From Chlorops oryzae (taxonomy: Eukaryota > Arthropoda > Insecta > Diptera > Chloropidae): a DNA stretch of 64,000 nucleotides. Where the stretch lies: positions 16,407,853 through 16,471,852 of the forward strand of contig CM035808.1 in the NCBI GenBank assembly GCA_020466095.1. Direction: 5' to 3'. The notes beneath the pieces were generated by a model that searched no databases, was not told the DNA's origin, and saw only the letters and a program-made list of their open reading frames with translations. Below, one piece after another: positions 11,212-23,136 of this stretch (positions are counted from its first letter, which is position 1; every line of letters starts with the position of its first letter). The position numbers and the translations under genes were made by a program.

Positions 11212-13424
11212 TAGGGTGTCCCAAAAAAAGATTTTTTTTTAAATTTCATAGCTGCACAAGCGTTTTTTGAAAGCTAAAGGGGTAAAGTATTTTTCAGAAT
11301 TTTTTCAGATTTTTTGGAAAACGTTTAGAGGTCCCCCAAAGCCGTTTTTCCCTAGTTAACAGAGCTTTTGGACTTCCATTAATTGTAAGCATATTTTCAT
11401 TTACGATGCACTCGTTTTGAGTCTTGCTGCCATCGTGTCAAAAGAAAAATGTTTAATCTTTCCGTCTGTGTCGACAGAGTAAAAAGTTCGATTGTTCTCG
11501 TGGTCTATTTTCAGCGACAATCTCAAATTTTTTCAAAAATTTACTTTAACAGCATAAAAAATGTGTCATAACTTCTTAAGTTACTATAAAACTATGAAAA
11601 AGTAATGATGCAGTTTGATAGACTGTGTGTTTGTTAAAGCGTGTAAATATTAAAATATTTATTTACTTTCGCGGTGGTAACGTAATAACCTAAAAAACAA
11701 TGTGTTGCATACATAAAGGGGTATATTTTTAACAGTCTTTGCTTATGTGATTTAAAAATTTTCTCAGTTTTCTGTATACATAACAGAGTTCTGGAAACTT
11801 CTTCAAAAATTTATTGCATACTTAAAGTGCAAGTACAATTTGCATTTTTAAATGTACATTGATAATATCTGTGCCAATTGATGATAACTTTTTAAGTCAA
11901 AAACCGTTGTTTCGCGAAAATTCTCTTTAAATTTTGCACGCCTTCTATTGTTAAACGATGTTTTATTTAGAAAAATGATAGGAACACAAGTGTTAAACCA
12001 TAACATGGGCCGGTTTAAAAGAATTGCACCAGTACCAATGACTGTTATTTCTCATAAGTCACCTGGCACAGATATTATAATATAAATTGGTCAGTAATTA
12101 TCATACATTAAGCAGCCAACTATTGTGTTCTTTTAGAGTAAACACTATAAAATAGTAAAAATCTAAAATTCGCGAATTTCGCGTGTTGAGGCCGTGGTCA
12201 AATTTTAAACTCAACAGAGGATTATTTTTGGTTGCTAAAAAAACAATCCAAATTAGTGAAAATCAAAAATTTGCAAATTTCGCGAATGGTGGCCATGGTC
12301 GAATTTTAACCCTAATAGAGCAGCATATTTGGCTGCTGAATGCACAATCCCAAATAGTGAAAAATTAAGTTTTGAGAATTTTGCAAATTATATCCATGGT
12401 CACATCTTAATCTCAATAGAGGATTTTTTTGGTTGCTAAGTACGCAATCCTAAATAGGGAAAATTAAAATATTGAGATTTTCGCGAATCGTGACGATGGA
12501 CAAGTGTTTACTCTAAAAGAACACAATAGTTGGCTGCTTAATGTATGATAATTACTGACCAATTTATATTATAATATCTGTGCCAGGTGACTTATGAGAA
12601 ATAACAGTCATTGGTACTGGTGCAATTCTTTTAAACCGGCCCATGTTATGGTTTAACACTTGTGTTCCTATCATTTTTCTAAATAAAACATCGTTTAGCA
12701 ATAGAAGGCGTGCAAAATTTAAAGAGAATTTTCGCGAAACAACGGTTTTTGACTTAAAAAGTTATCATCAATTGGCACAGATATTATCAATGTACATTTA
12801 AAAATGCAAATTGTACTTGCACTTTAAGTATGCAATAAATTTTTCAAGAAGTTTCCAGATCTCTGTTATGTATACAGAAAACTGAGAAAATTTTTAAATC
12901 ACATAAGCAAAGACTGTTAAAAATATACCCCTTTATGTATGCAACACATTGTTTTTAGGTTATTACGTTACCACCGCGAAAGTAAATAAATATTTTAATA
13001 TTTACACGCTTTAACAAACACACAGTCTATCAAACTGCATCATTACTTTTTCATAGTTTTATAGTAACTTAAGAAGTTATGACACATTTTTTATGCTGTT
13101 AAAGTAAATTTTTGAAAAAATTTGAGATTGTCGCTGAAAATAGACCACGAGAACAATCGAACTTTTTACTCTGTCGACACAGACGGAAAGATTAAACATT
13201 TTTCTTTTGACACGATGGCAGCAAGACTCAAAACGAGTGCATCGTAAATGAAAATATGCTTACAATTAATGGAAGTCCAAAAGCTCTGTTAACTAGGGAA
13301 AAACGGCTTTGGGGGACCTCTAAACGTTTTCCAAAAAATCTGAAAAAATTCTGAAAAATACTTTACCCCTTTAGCTTTCAAAAAACGCTTGTGCCCAGAA
13401 AAAATTTTTTTTTGGGACACCCTA
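11212..13424. mobile_element. 2.2-kb fold-back element, hAT-like ends
   Basis: Left arm 11212-12145 and right arm 12504-13424 are almost exact reverse complements over more than 900 bp, separated by a 358-bp loop. The ends are TAGGGTGTCCCAAAAA and its complement. The 8 bp GTATCCAG stands directly outside both ends (11204-11211 and 13425-13432), so this is a target-site duplication; 8 bp is the hAT superfamily size. The arms contain no open frame resembling a transposase. The near identity of the arms indicates either recent insertion or gene conversion between them. A second element with the same terminal 13 bp lies at 47651-50191. Confidence 0.88.
12146..12503 (+). repeat. Diverged tandem repeat (about 110-120 bp) in the fold-back loop
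   Basis: About three units. Each contains a fragment like TTTCGCGAATGGTGGCCATG, then TTTTAA, then TAGAG, then TTTGGTTGCTAA or TTTGGCTGCTGAA, then CAATCC and AAATAG. The units differ by many substitutions, unlike the arms that enclose them. Related text occurs at 3100-3154 and 3946-4080. Confidence 0.65.
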
Positions 13425-13469
13425 GTATCCAGTATCTACACATTTCAAAAAATCAGATGATTAACACCA

Positions 13470-13660
13470 TCTTTCAATCTTAATTAGTTTTTGAGATATA
13501 AAATGTTTAAAAAGGGCCTAATAAGATGGGTTTTTCAAGGATATCACAATAACACTTCGCAATAGGAACCTAAAAATTGGTTCCGAGAGTGTTTTTAGGT
13601 AGTTATTATCGACAAAGTGACAATACTTTAAAATGCCTTTCGGAATCGATTCACGATTGC
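13470..13660 (+). repeat. Dispersed repeat, second copy at 29735-29940
   Basis: Both copies share CTTAATTAGTTTTTGAGATA, TTTTCAAGGATATC and AGTGTTTTTAG in the same order and spacing. The class is unknown. Fragments of the same phrase appear near 20570. Confidence 0.6.
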
Positions 13661-16316
13661 CTTCGTGAAATAGAAAAACCCTTTACGTGTCGAAGTCTAA
13701 TAAAATATTCAGTAGAATATCTCGTTCAAAAATGAAGTCAAAGAGAGTTTCAATCAAACTTTTTAAACATATTTGATCCTTAATGACTCGACAGTAGAAT
13801 CCAGTCAGTCTCAATGTGACTGGTACCAATTGGTGCTCAAGAGTTGAAGAAACTGAAATTCATTTGACACAAACGGCCTTGCAGCAATACCTCAGATAAC
13901 GAAATAGTTTTCAAAAATTATATAAAGGCTCCGTTTTGGAAATTTCTGGCTTAAGACCGAATATTCCATGAAGTCTTCGATGACATAGTTATTTGTAAAT
14001 AACTGAAATATCGCTGCCATTAACATTTAAAGATGCAAACATGGAAATTTGTTAAACATGTTCAGCAATATGTAGGTGTGTATATTTATGTCTGCATTAC
14101 GCAAGACCAGTTATGGAGGACTTCGAAACTAAAGAAGCATTATTTCATAAATGACCTTTTCTGCAGCGTGTCGTGTGTGAGGTTCGCGACATTTGTGTGG
14201 ACTTTGCAGCGACGCCACTGTGCTTTTAGTTTTCTAAGTGTGCAAGACGAGTGCACAACTGTGCCGAAAGGGGTTATTTTACACAGACAACCGATTGAGG
14301 TCGTTTTCAAGAACAGATTTCTTCAACAACGCATTAAGCTTTGACTGCTGACTTTGTGGCAAGTTTTTTTTTATATAATTTAATGCAATTCATAAGTATT
14401 TTCCATTACTGTTTCATAGCCTTGGACCATTTAAGTTTTTTCCTATTTCAATTTTGATTTTAGCACTGTGTAAAGGACTTGGCGAAGTGGAAGAAAACAA
14501 CAAAGTATTCTAAGCCAGATAGACGCATTCAATGTGTTGTTATCACTGTCTAAATTCATTTGGTGTTCCCAGTGTTATTCTCCAAGCTGGAAATATTCTT
14601 TGAAACAAACATTTACCGTCTTTCTTCTTTATTTTGGAATCTAAAAGCCGCTTTTATATCATTTTGAATCGTTTAAATCCTCCTTGATTCGTTTTTCGGA
14701 CACTTAATTCGAATTGATATCAAGTGTGAAGATAGTGGGATCTCAGCTTAAAAGATTGGGGAAAGTGGGGTAAATCTGACTCGTGTCTAAATATGACCCC
14801 AGCTGTAACATGAACACTTATTTTGAAACCTTCAAAAGTTAGTATACTGAATGTTTCTAAAATAATCTATAGTTAGTAGATTCTTGATGAAAATTTTATA
14901 TTGCAAAAGCAAAGGTAATGATATTCTATTGCTTATGGTATATTATGTTCTTATCTTGAGTATCAGCGTTTTGAGTTTATAGCAAAATTTCTTAAGGGGT
15001 CAGTTCTCGACCACTTTCCCCTACTTATTAAACAATATTGGAAAGAGTCCCTGAAAAAGCTTTAATTCTTTGAAATTTCCCTTCAAGAGTTAAACAAACT
15101 TTACGTTACAGAGCTCAAGGGGTTCTGAGTTCAAGTTCAATACAGGGTCATGACTGATGATCCTTCATTCTCAAAGTTGCTTGTTCACTTTACGTCTGTG
15201 AGCAATCATCGTTGGTATTTTGTACCAAAGAACATAAATACTCAAAGATAAAGGAGAAATATTTTAATAAAAAATAAAAGAACAAAGTAGGTACCTAAAG
15301 TCAAAAAGGTGCATCGCATACCCGTATATAGCGCTCCCACAATGAATGTCCTTTCAAAAAAGTGACACCAAAAATGTGGGAAAAGCACTGTCGAGCGTAA
15401 AGTCGTAAGCTTAAATAAATAAATGAAAGTCCATTACAAATGAGCGATCTCTTGTTGTAGCTAAATTGCGTGCAATAAAATTGCGATCAAAACAAATAAA
15501 TTTATCGCCATGAAAGAGTAAAACCATAACCATCTTCGCCATTTCTTTAAAGACCCAAGCGAAGTGTATTTAAGATAATGAACGGTTGTGATAACGTTTC
15601 AACTCAACGAAACTCTTCATTCGAACTCTAAAATCGGCAATAACCTTTCAAATGGCTTCTGAGAACATCTGTCTTAGTTCATAATGGAATAAATTGCACA
15701 TTAAACATTTCGTAGTGCCCTGAACTGGCAACTTACTTTACAAAGAATCGTTTTCGTCGTCTCGTAAAAAGTACATTGCCGGGCAAATAACCGAAAGGCT
15801 TGCATGACCATAAAATTCATACTTGCTCTCTTTTAGTGTGCACGAAATCGCAAACAATGTGCAATTCAGTAGCAAACAAAATCGCCTTGTTCGCACTTAA
15901 AGCTCTAAAAATACAAACGAACCCGCAGACTTCAGGCTGACAGACGGACAGACAGACGAACATTCGTGCAGATGCGATAGAAATTTCAACTGAAAGTCGT
16001 TGGAAGCAATTCAACGTAACATCCGCAATAGGCATCCCATGTGCCCAACTTGCTGTTCCCACGCACACTCGCACACACATTCTCGATCCAACGAGAGGAA
16101 AACTTTGGTCAAAGTGCTCGTATATGGCTCGGTATACCTCCTCTCGTTCACGGACAAAGCTGGATTACACAATTGCTCAAGCGAAATAATGATGTGGTGC
16201 CGATGGTGCTTGCTACACCTTCGCCGCAAATAAATTTTGAACGAACAGAACATCAGCAGCAACAGTAGCACTCGGTGCAGTGGCAAAAATCAGCTTCGCT
16301 TAATGGTGGAAGACAA
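13661..16316. other. Gene-free stretch
   Basis: No exon I can defend. The 103-codon plus frame at 14033-14344 and the overlapping frames at 15817-16286 lack family resemblance and splice context. Confidence 0.4.
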
Positions 16317-16647
16317 CCCCAAGTAGCAAAATAGGTCGAAAATTGGTAAATTCTTACCTATATTAGGTCAGAATATTTACTTGACCTAACCTAAATAGGT
16401 CGAGATTACGTCGATTCGACGTCGAGTCGACGTAAGTGGGGAATAGATTGGAAGTCGATTGGCGGTAATAATAGGTCATAATAGGGCATTTCGACTTCAA
16501 AGTCAGGGCGAAAAGAAGTCCGTTTACCTAATATTAGTCGAAAAGAAGTCGCAATGACCAATTTTCGACCTAATTGGACTTATGAGTAAAACGAAAGAGA
16601 ACGTAAAAGGAAACGAAAAAAGTGAGAGAGAGAGTAACAGAGAAAGA

Positions 16648-16672
16648 TATAAATACATAATATCTTACTCAG
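16648..16672 (+). promoter_or_regulatory. Candidate core promoter inside the TIR element
   Basis: TATAAATA lies at 16648-16655 and a TCAGTC initiator at 16669-16674, with a GA-rich stretch (GAGAGAGAGAG) just upstream. The TATA-to-initiator distance of about 23 bp is slightly shorter than the usual 30. Function is inferred. Confidence 0.4.
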
Positions 16673-16752
16673 TCATTCGTATTACTCGAAAGCAGAAATG
16701 AACGAGAGATTTTCTTCTTCGTGTGTCTTAAGAAATAAATAATAAATAAAAT

Positions 16753-16878
16753 ATGGACTTCATTAAAAATTATTTTGCGCTTAATAAGTCCCAAAAACAT
16801 ATGCCCGCTGAGATTTTTCGTGAAAGTGTTCCTTCTACTTCTTCATTTTTTAGGGGCTTTCTCATTGATGGAAATTAA
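16753..16878 (+). CDS. 41-codon open frame inside the TIR element
   Basis: Starts ATGGACTTC and ends TAA at 16876-16878, overlapping an AATAAA (16878-16883). The product begins MDFIKNYFALNKS and is mildly basic. I do not recognise it; it could be the remaining first exon of a transposase. It lies about 80 bp downstream of the candidate initiator, which makes it more than a chance frame, but there is no homology evidence. Confidence 0.35.
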   Translation: MDFIKNYFALNKSQKHMPAEIFRESVPSTSSFFRGFLIDGN

Positions 16879-17427
16879 ATAAATATTGCTTGAAAAAAAT
16901 TGTTTTTCTTAAAGAAAAAACATATGCAGAAGAATAATTCTCAATTTGCCATTCGAAAAACATGGCGGAGCTCGACCTATTTTGACCTATTTCGATTTTA
17001 AAGTCAAACCGACTATGAAGTCCAAAAATCAAGTCCGCTCGACTTTGAAGTCGAAGCATGCAACAAAATAAGTCAACTTTTGACCCTATTTCGCCCTATA
17101 AGTCAAACGGACTTTAAAGTCGAATTTTAGTCAAAAAATTGGTCTGTTTGCCTTGAAAAATTACCTAATTTGGAATTCAAAGTTAAGTCAATTTTAAGTC
17201 ACTCAATAGGGAATTTTTTACCTATTTTCGACCAAAAATCGACTTGGAAGTCGAAGCGACTTTGAAGTCATGAAATAGGTAGAATAGAGGTAATTTGGAC
17301 CTCCGAAACGGACTTTTAAGTTAGGTCATATTTAAGGCCGGAAAATAGGTCAGAAATAGGGTATTTTCAACCAAAATAGGTCGATTCGACTTGCTGCTGG
17401 TCGAATCGCTCTATTTTGCTGCTTGGG

Positions 17428-18541
17428 ACATCAAATTCTCTCGCAGCATTTTCTCCTTGGGTCTCATAGCTCGGTTCCTAATACACCGCTGCCAGGTACA
17501 TACACGTAAAGTTGCTTTGCTGAAAATTCGTTCAGAACGTTCAATCTACTTTCAGCCAGCGAAAGCATGCAATGAACAATTGCTTTCTTTTTTCCTTTGT
17601 TCTCTTTCACTCTTTTCACTTTCTTGGTTTTTTTTTTTTTTTTTTTTTTGGACGCTCTATCATTTTGGTTGATGTCGGTTGAGCGTAATAATGTCGTTTC
17701 GGCCAAGAGACAACAAATGGAAAGTAATTGAATGCTTAACCGTCGCCGGCAACAACATCACTCTTTCAATGTTCTACGTGTCAGCAAATGAAGGGAGAAC
17801 TTTTCTTAATTTCTTTTCAAAAGAAAAACACAGTTCATTGCGGTCGTATTTTCTTAAACTGAACCCTTATTTCCGATGCCTTTTTGGAATGGAATGTATA
17901 TGCGTATGTCCTTTTATACGCGATTCAAATCGTTTAGAGATTATATTGTGTTTGTTCATCCGAGTGTAACGCTCAGAAGCATTCACAGCTTTTCTTCGAT
18001 TGGGGATGAACTATTTTGGGGAAATTCGGTAATGAGACCCAGGGAGATAATTTCGTACTTCTATTATATTATAAGTAAAATACTTATGTAATAAGTGAAT
18101 ATGTGAATTCTTCGACTAACTGTATAGCAAAGGCCGGATTTAAGAAACCATATAAGCTGTTGTACTAGTTTCGTTGTGCAGAGACTTGCACATAATTCCA
18201 CTTGAAGGCTGTACTTAGAAACACTTTGATGAACCAATTTTTCTTCACATACTATTAAGAAATGTATATTTCTTTACAGCTTTCTTAAAATAGCATTGTC
18301 AGGCAACTAATAATATATCTTTGGAGTAACTTAGCCATCGGATCTGTCATCCTTGACATAGGTATCCTATCTGAAGACAAATAAGCTTTCAAATGAGACT
18401 CCATACAAAAGTGGGAGGGAGAAAGGGAAAAATAGAGAAAGAGAGCGAGAAGGAGGAAGGAGGAGGAAATAGAGATTTGATTTTGAACCATTACAATGTC
18501 ATGCTACCGACGTTTAGTTTTTTCGGCATACTTAAGATGAC
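17428..18541. other. Gene-free stretch
   Basis: Contains a T tract at 17629-17650 and a purine-rich GGAGG/GAAGG run at 18412-18470. No exon identified. Confidence 0.4.
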
Positions 18542-18832
18542 AATGCATAACATAACATAACATAAACATAACATAACATAACATAACATAAAACATAACA
18601 TAACATAACAATAACATAACATAACATAACATAACATAACATAACATAACATAATAACATAACATAACATAACATAACATAACATAACATAACATAACAT
18701 AACATAACATAACATAACATAACATAACATAACATAACATAACATAACATAACATAACATAACATAACATAACATAACATAACATAACATAACATAACAT
18801 AACATAACATAACATAACATAACACAAATAAC
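18542..18832 (+). repeat. (CATAA)n pentanucleotide microsatellite, about 290 bp
   Basis: About 58 near-perfect CATAA units, with a few slips (extra A at 18564 and 18590, missing bases near 18610 and 18655). All three minus frames stay open across it because no phase yields a stop, giving artefactual CYVML repeats. Confidence 0.97.
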
Positions 18833-20110
18833 ACTCATTAGGACAGGGATAAGGATTTTCCCCTTATTTTATATGTAAAACTTTCTTCAACTACCTGTTA
18901 CCATAACAATTTATGGAACAGACGAAACTCATGAAAACTCCACTAGGAGTTTAAGCTTTTTTCTTGAGTAAATAAACTAGTCTATTTAAATCCTAATCGG
19001 TAATGAGGGTCAAGCACATTTCAAGCACTCCCAAGGAGTGATGTGAGCAATGTTACCAATATTTCCCGGCGAGCTCACTGATGTATATTTCCGGTTGTGG
19101 TAGTATGCATTGAACAAGGAAATGTTCAATTAAGGGGAAGAGAGATTTTGCACGTTATTTTTTAATCTTCTTAAATTCAAAATAAATGAAAGCAACGAAA
19201 GAAAAAAGAAGCCCAGAAATATACATACATATGTAGACAAAAAAAAGAAAAAAACCAAACTCATGTTTGCAAACGATTCTTTCCAGCTTTAATTCAGTTA
19301 ATGCTACAAACATGCATACAATTTGTATATTTGTAAATTTTCTCCCTTCTCATTTCGCAGTCTTAGATGTTTTATTGCGTGCAAAGTGTCGTTGACTCGG
19401 TGTGGGGGAAATTATTGCTTTCCATTGCCTCCGAACTCGGAATATTCTGGCACATGTACGGAAAATTAGCATCTTCTAAGAGCGCAGTGTGTGCAGAGAA
19501 ATTCGAAGGCTAAGCTTTATTGCAGCAAAGGACCTTCCTTGAACTAAAAACAGAACCGAACCAAACCGAACAGATCTCCGCCGATACATATACATAGGTA
19601 GGTATACACGTTTATAGAAATATGTATGGATTTGTGTGTTCACACATGCTCATAGTCAACTGCTCAGCGCCAAACGAATGTGTGCATGCACAACATTTAA
19701 ATTAAAGAAGAAAGCATTATATTAATTGGAGGATTGCAAATGAAGCACGTTTAGCAATTTATGCTGCCACAAAATATGTTGACACTCGGCTTAATCGCTT
19801 GCGAATAAAAGCATAAATGTTTTGTGGCTATTTTATGTTTAGTTGAAGCATTTCATTTTCATTGCAGTATAGGGAATCTTATTAACTTTATGAAGTGTGG
19901 CATAATTACTTTTTATTATAATATATCCATATATCGTTCCTTGTATTATTTTACGAAATGTGCCAAAAGAAATGCTAAGGATAAAAGGAAAATAATTAAT
20001 TAAATTTCAAGCATCAAAGTCACTTTGTTGGGAAATAGACACCAATCACTTTGCTTAAATTAATTAAACGATAAGATGGAATTATCAATTCAATTTTGTT
20101 CAACTTTATT
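18833..20110. other. Gene-free stretch
   Basis: Ordinary A+T-rich sequence. No gene, repeat or regulatory site that I can support. Confidence 0.4.
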
Positions 20111-20440
20111 TCAAAGCGAAGTAAAACAAGCGATACCTAAAGCCTTCAAAATATTTCCTTCATTATAACCTATTCTTAGCCAATAGTTGTCCATTTTAAT
20201 AATTGCGATATTAATAGTCCAAAAGATCATGGCCCAGACTATACTTATTCTCTCATAAGTAATAGACATGGGATTAAGTAGTGTTATTATATAATTTAAG
20301 TGTGTGCTCACTTTTCTTAAATTCTCAGTGCTGATTTTTACATATATTTCAGAGAATATTGTTATAAATTGAAAGTAATTATAGCCAGGCACTCTGCGTT
20401 GGCGCTTTAAAGCTGCAGAAATAATATAAAGGCAATTCAC
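20111..20440 (-). CDS. Unidentified 109-codon frame with hydrophobic segments
   Basis: The frame runs from ATG at 20438-20440 to a stop at 20111. It is richer in varied residues than neighbouring chance frames and has two possible membrane stretches, around residues 45-60 and 67-83. Upstream in the same frame GILEDFVNCLY continues without a stop to about 20475, where the left arm of an inverted repeat (20428-20790) overlaps it. It could be the last exon of a chemoreceptor-like or other membrane protein, or chance. I do not recognise it. Confidence 0.25.
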   Translation of the reverse strand: MNCLYIISAALKRQRRVPGYNYFQFITIFSEIYVKISTENLRKVSTHLNYIITLLNPMSITYERISIVWAMIFWTINIAIIKMDNYWLRIGYNEGNILKALGIACFTSL

Positions 20441-21667
20441 AAAGTCTTCTAAAATCCCTTTGAAAGCGAAGCCAGAAGCTTATTTCAACGAAAGTTATTT
20501 TGCTATTTAGGTCAATGTAAATATTTCATTTGCACCGAGTTTTGGCTCTCTATCTCCTGCAGTCCTTGAATATCCTTGAAAAACGTGGTTTTTTACAGAA
20601 AAATTTTTTAAAGTAATATCTAAGACAATTATAAAGATAGAGTGTTAATTCAAAAGCCCATATATAGAAAATTGCTCACAAAATAAGGAAAAAAAAATTT
20701 TTCAAGCAAATTTGCTAAAACCAATACATGATCCCGTGGAAGGATATTTTCTCGTGACAATTTTTTGTATTTTTTGTTTCAGATATTAGACAAGCTTAAA
20801 TAAAATGTTTTATGCCAAGATTAATAATGTTAAGTTTCAATACGCAAAACGGCCTGCAACATCCTTAAAAATACTAAATTAAGAAAATGTTGCATACTTC
20901 TCGGGTATACCTATGATTGGTATGAATATTTCCGACTGCGGCCCCAGAAAAGGATTTGAAAGCTTTGTTTACTTCTCGATAGGTGTTATCTTAAATCACT
21001 GTACAAAGCATTTTTAAGAATCCTGTTACGAAGTGTCCTTGAGATTTACTTGAAAAATATTTTTTGGTAACATCCAACATCGAACATCTTAAGGAACTTA
21101 AGGATCTAGATAAAATTCCAATATAGTTCGCTCCATAAGAGAGTTTTCAGGGAACCCAAGAGAATTTAGCTCATGGAGGAAAAATGTCGAAAGAGTCCTC
21201 AAGATCAACGAACCTTCAATGAAATTTTAAGCGTTACAAAGCGTTACAAAACTGTAGGCAATGCCGATGCAGCACTTGAATTCTACACCACTCCACCTTG
21301 TTGGAAAGCGATTTCAAGAACAACAACAAAAATTTCATGAAAAAATATCCTCCACGGAAGCATGTATTGGTTTTATCAAAATTGCTTAAAAAAATATTTT
21401 TGTAATATTTTCTGAGCTTTTCAATGAACATTCTTTCTTTATAATTATCTAAGATACGATTTTTTTAAAATTTGCTTCAAAAAATCGTTTTTTCAATGAT
21501 ATTCAAGGACTACAGGAGACCTAAAAAGCAAAACAACTTTTGTCGAAATAGGCTTCGGGGCCAAATCACTATGCTTATAGCGCTATACCGTTTGTTCCTA
21601 TCCTTTAAAGATATTCATTTTAGCTGCGGATAAAGTTAAAACGGATTTTGGAAGACTTTGTGAATTG
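20428..21667. repeat. 1.24-kb inverted repeat (fold-back), arms about 360 bp
   Basis: The left arm (20428-20790) and right arm (21300-21667) are diverged reverse complements. Matching landmarks are GGCAATTCACAAAGTCTTC, then TTTTAGGTC or its variant, then CCTGCAGTCCTTGAATATC, and AAAACCAATACATG. The 500-bp centre is unique in the window. No target duplication is visible, so it may be an inverted duplication rather than a transposon. Confidence 0.7.
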
Positions 21668-22999
21668 CCTCATTGTAATAAATATTTCTTATGTATAGTC
21701 TCAGGCTTGATTTTTATACCACACATTAATGCAATTATTTTGGACAGCAGCCAGACCATTTGGTGGGGACAAACATCCCCCAGACACACATAAAGTGTCG
21801 CATTTATACTTGAGTTAGTCGAACTTAATAATAAATAAAAAATCTAAGATACTTTATCGATGTTTTTTGATTGACCAGCTATAAGCTTGTAAAATTTTTG
21901 TTTTAGTTGATCCCAAATGAACCAGTTGAAATGATATTTATTGTCTTTTAAAGTCCATCCGTTATTTTCAGGGCTAAAAATACCAATTTTTTCATATGGC
22001 CATTATTCCAGGGACTAGCGATATAATCAAAGCTCATCAAAACTGCTGTTAAATCTCACTTTAGCATGGTGGTAAGTTGCTCGCATTAAATTGGACTATC
22101 TAAACTTCGCAAGAATAATTTACGTAGATGCTGCCCTACTTCAGATGTTCATCAGCATATTTATGCTTTGTGACGTAAACAAGAAACTTCAATCGCAAAA
22201 GTATGGAAAACATTGCGTTGAGTGTAAAGAAAAATTTGTCGACACTTAAGGAAACTTCTTTTGTCAGCCACTCACTTGCAACGGTTGCATGTGTGTACAT
22301 AGTTAAGTTGAAAATTGCTTTTGATTTTGATAGTTTTCCCAAAACAACCTTTCACACATTTTTAGGATCAAATGTAGAATTCTTAGAACTTGGCAACTTG
22401 TTTTACAATCTCAGGTGCCTGAGAAAATCCTGTTTTTCTTCATTGCTTTCAGCTGCACACGAGCATTCGACTTCCGAGACTCTACATTCTCTACGCTAGA
22501 TTTCTTGCGCGCTTTTGTTCATTTTTGACGCCATTTCCAAGAATACATCTCAAAATAAAGCCACAGTATGGCTGGTGCACGTGCACGTGGCAGCTCTGAA
22601 ATTTTGCAATTTCCTTGGAGAAAGATTTTTTTATATACATTTTTTTTTTCATTTCTATATACGCCAAGCATGTTGAGACACATGCGAATACCAGGGAGCC
22701 AAAATAAACATCAAAAATACAGTAATTAAAATTTCCCAGAAACAGGATAGCTTATTCTATACTAAATAAGACCCATGGAACTCGTGACATTTACAAATTC
22801 AGTAATTTATTTCCCTTTACCAAGATTGAGTGGGAAATGCCATGGGGTTCCGCTTGCGAAACGAATTTTCTAAATTAAATCACTTTTTGTTCAATAGGAT
22901 TTTTAATGATTAACATGAATTTTAACAATGTTGAAGTCTAAATCTATCATAAATAAGAAGAAATGTTATTGTTTTGGTTATGCACTTTCCAAAATATTA
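21668..22999. other. Gene-free stretch
   Basis: Open frames at 22136-22342 and 22203-22499 lie on opposite strands over each other and resemble no family. Nothing further is supported. Confidence 0.4.
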
Positions 23000-23136
23000 G
23001 GCCTATTCACGAGAACTTGGTATCGTGGCCAAAGTCTAAATGTGTAAAAATTAGTTAAGCTTCCAACAACAACTTGTATCGAAAAGTCTTGCACTCTTGC
23101 ACTTTTGCCACGATACCACGGTCTCGTGAATAGGCC
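23000..23136. mobile_element. 137-bp MITE with 37-bp terminal inverted repeats
   Basis: Ends are GGCCTATTCACGAGA and its complement, and pairing continues inward through TGGTATCGTGGC. The flanks share TA (or ATT if the TIR begins one base earlier), so the target duplication is 2-3 bp. The class is therefore open between Tc1/mariner-like and Harbinger-like. Confidence 0.75.

Larger units (their letters stand above)
16319..17427. mobile_element. 1.1-kb TIR element with AAGTC-word arms and a small internal transcription unit
   Basis: Ends are CCCAAGTAGCAAAATAG (16319 on) and CTATTTTGCTGCTTGGG (to 17427). The outer parts (16330-16590 and 16960-17400) are packed with AAGTCGA, ACTTTGAAGTC and AATAGGTC words on both strands. 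The centre (16590-16900) is different in composition and holds a TATA box, an initiator-like motif, a 41-codon frame and an AATAAA. No clear target duplication is visible. The element is probably non-autonomous. Confidence 0.7.

Noticed and set aside
18491..18838. Three overlapping minus frames of 100-115 codons
   Set aside because: All arise from the (CATAA)n microsatellite, which has no stop in these phases.
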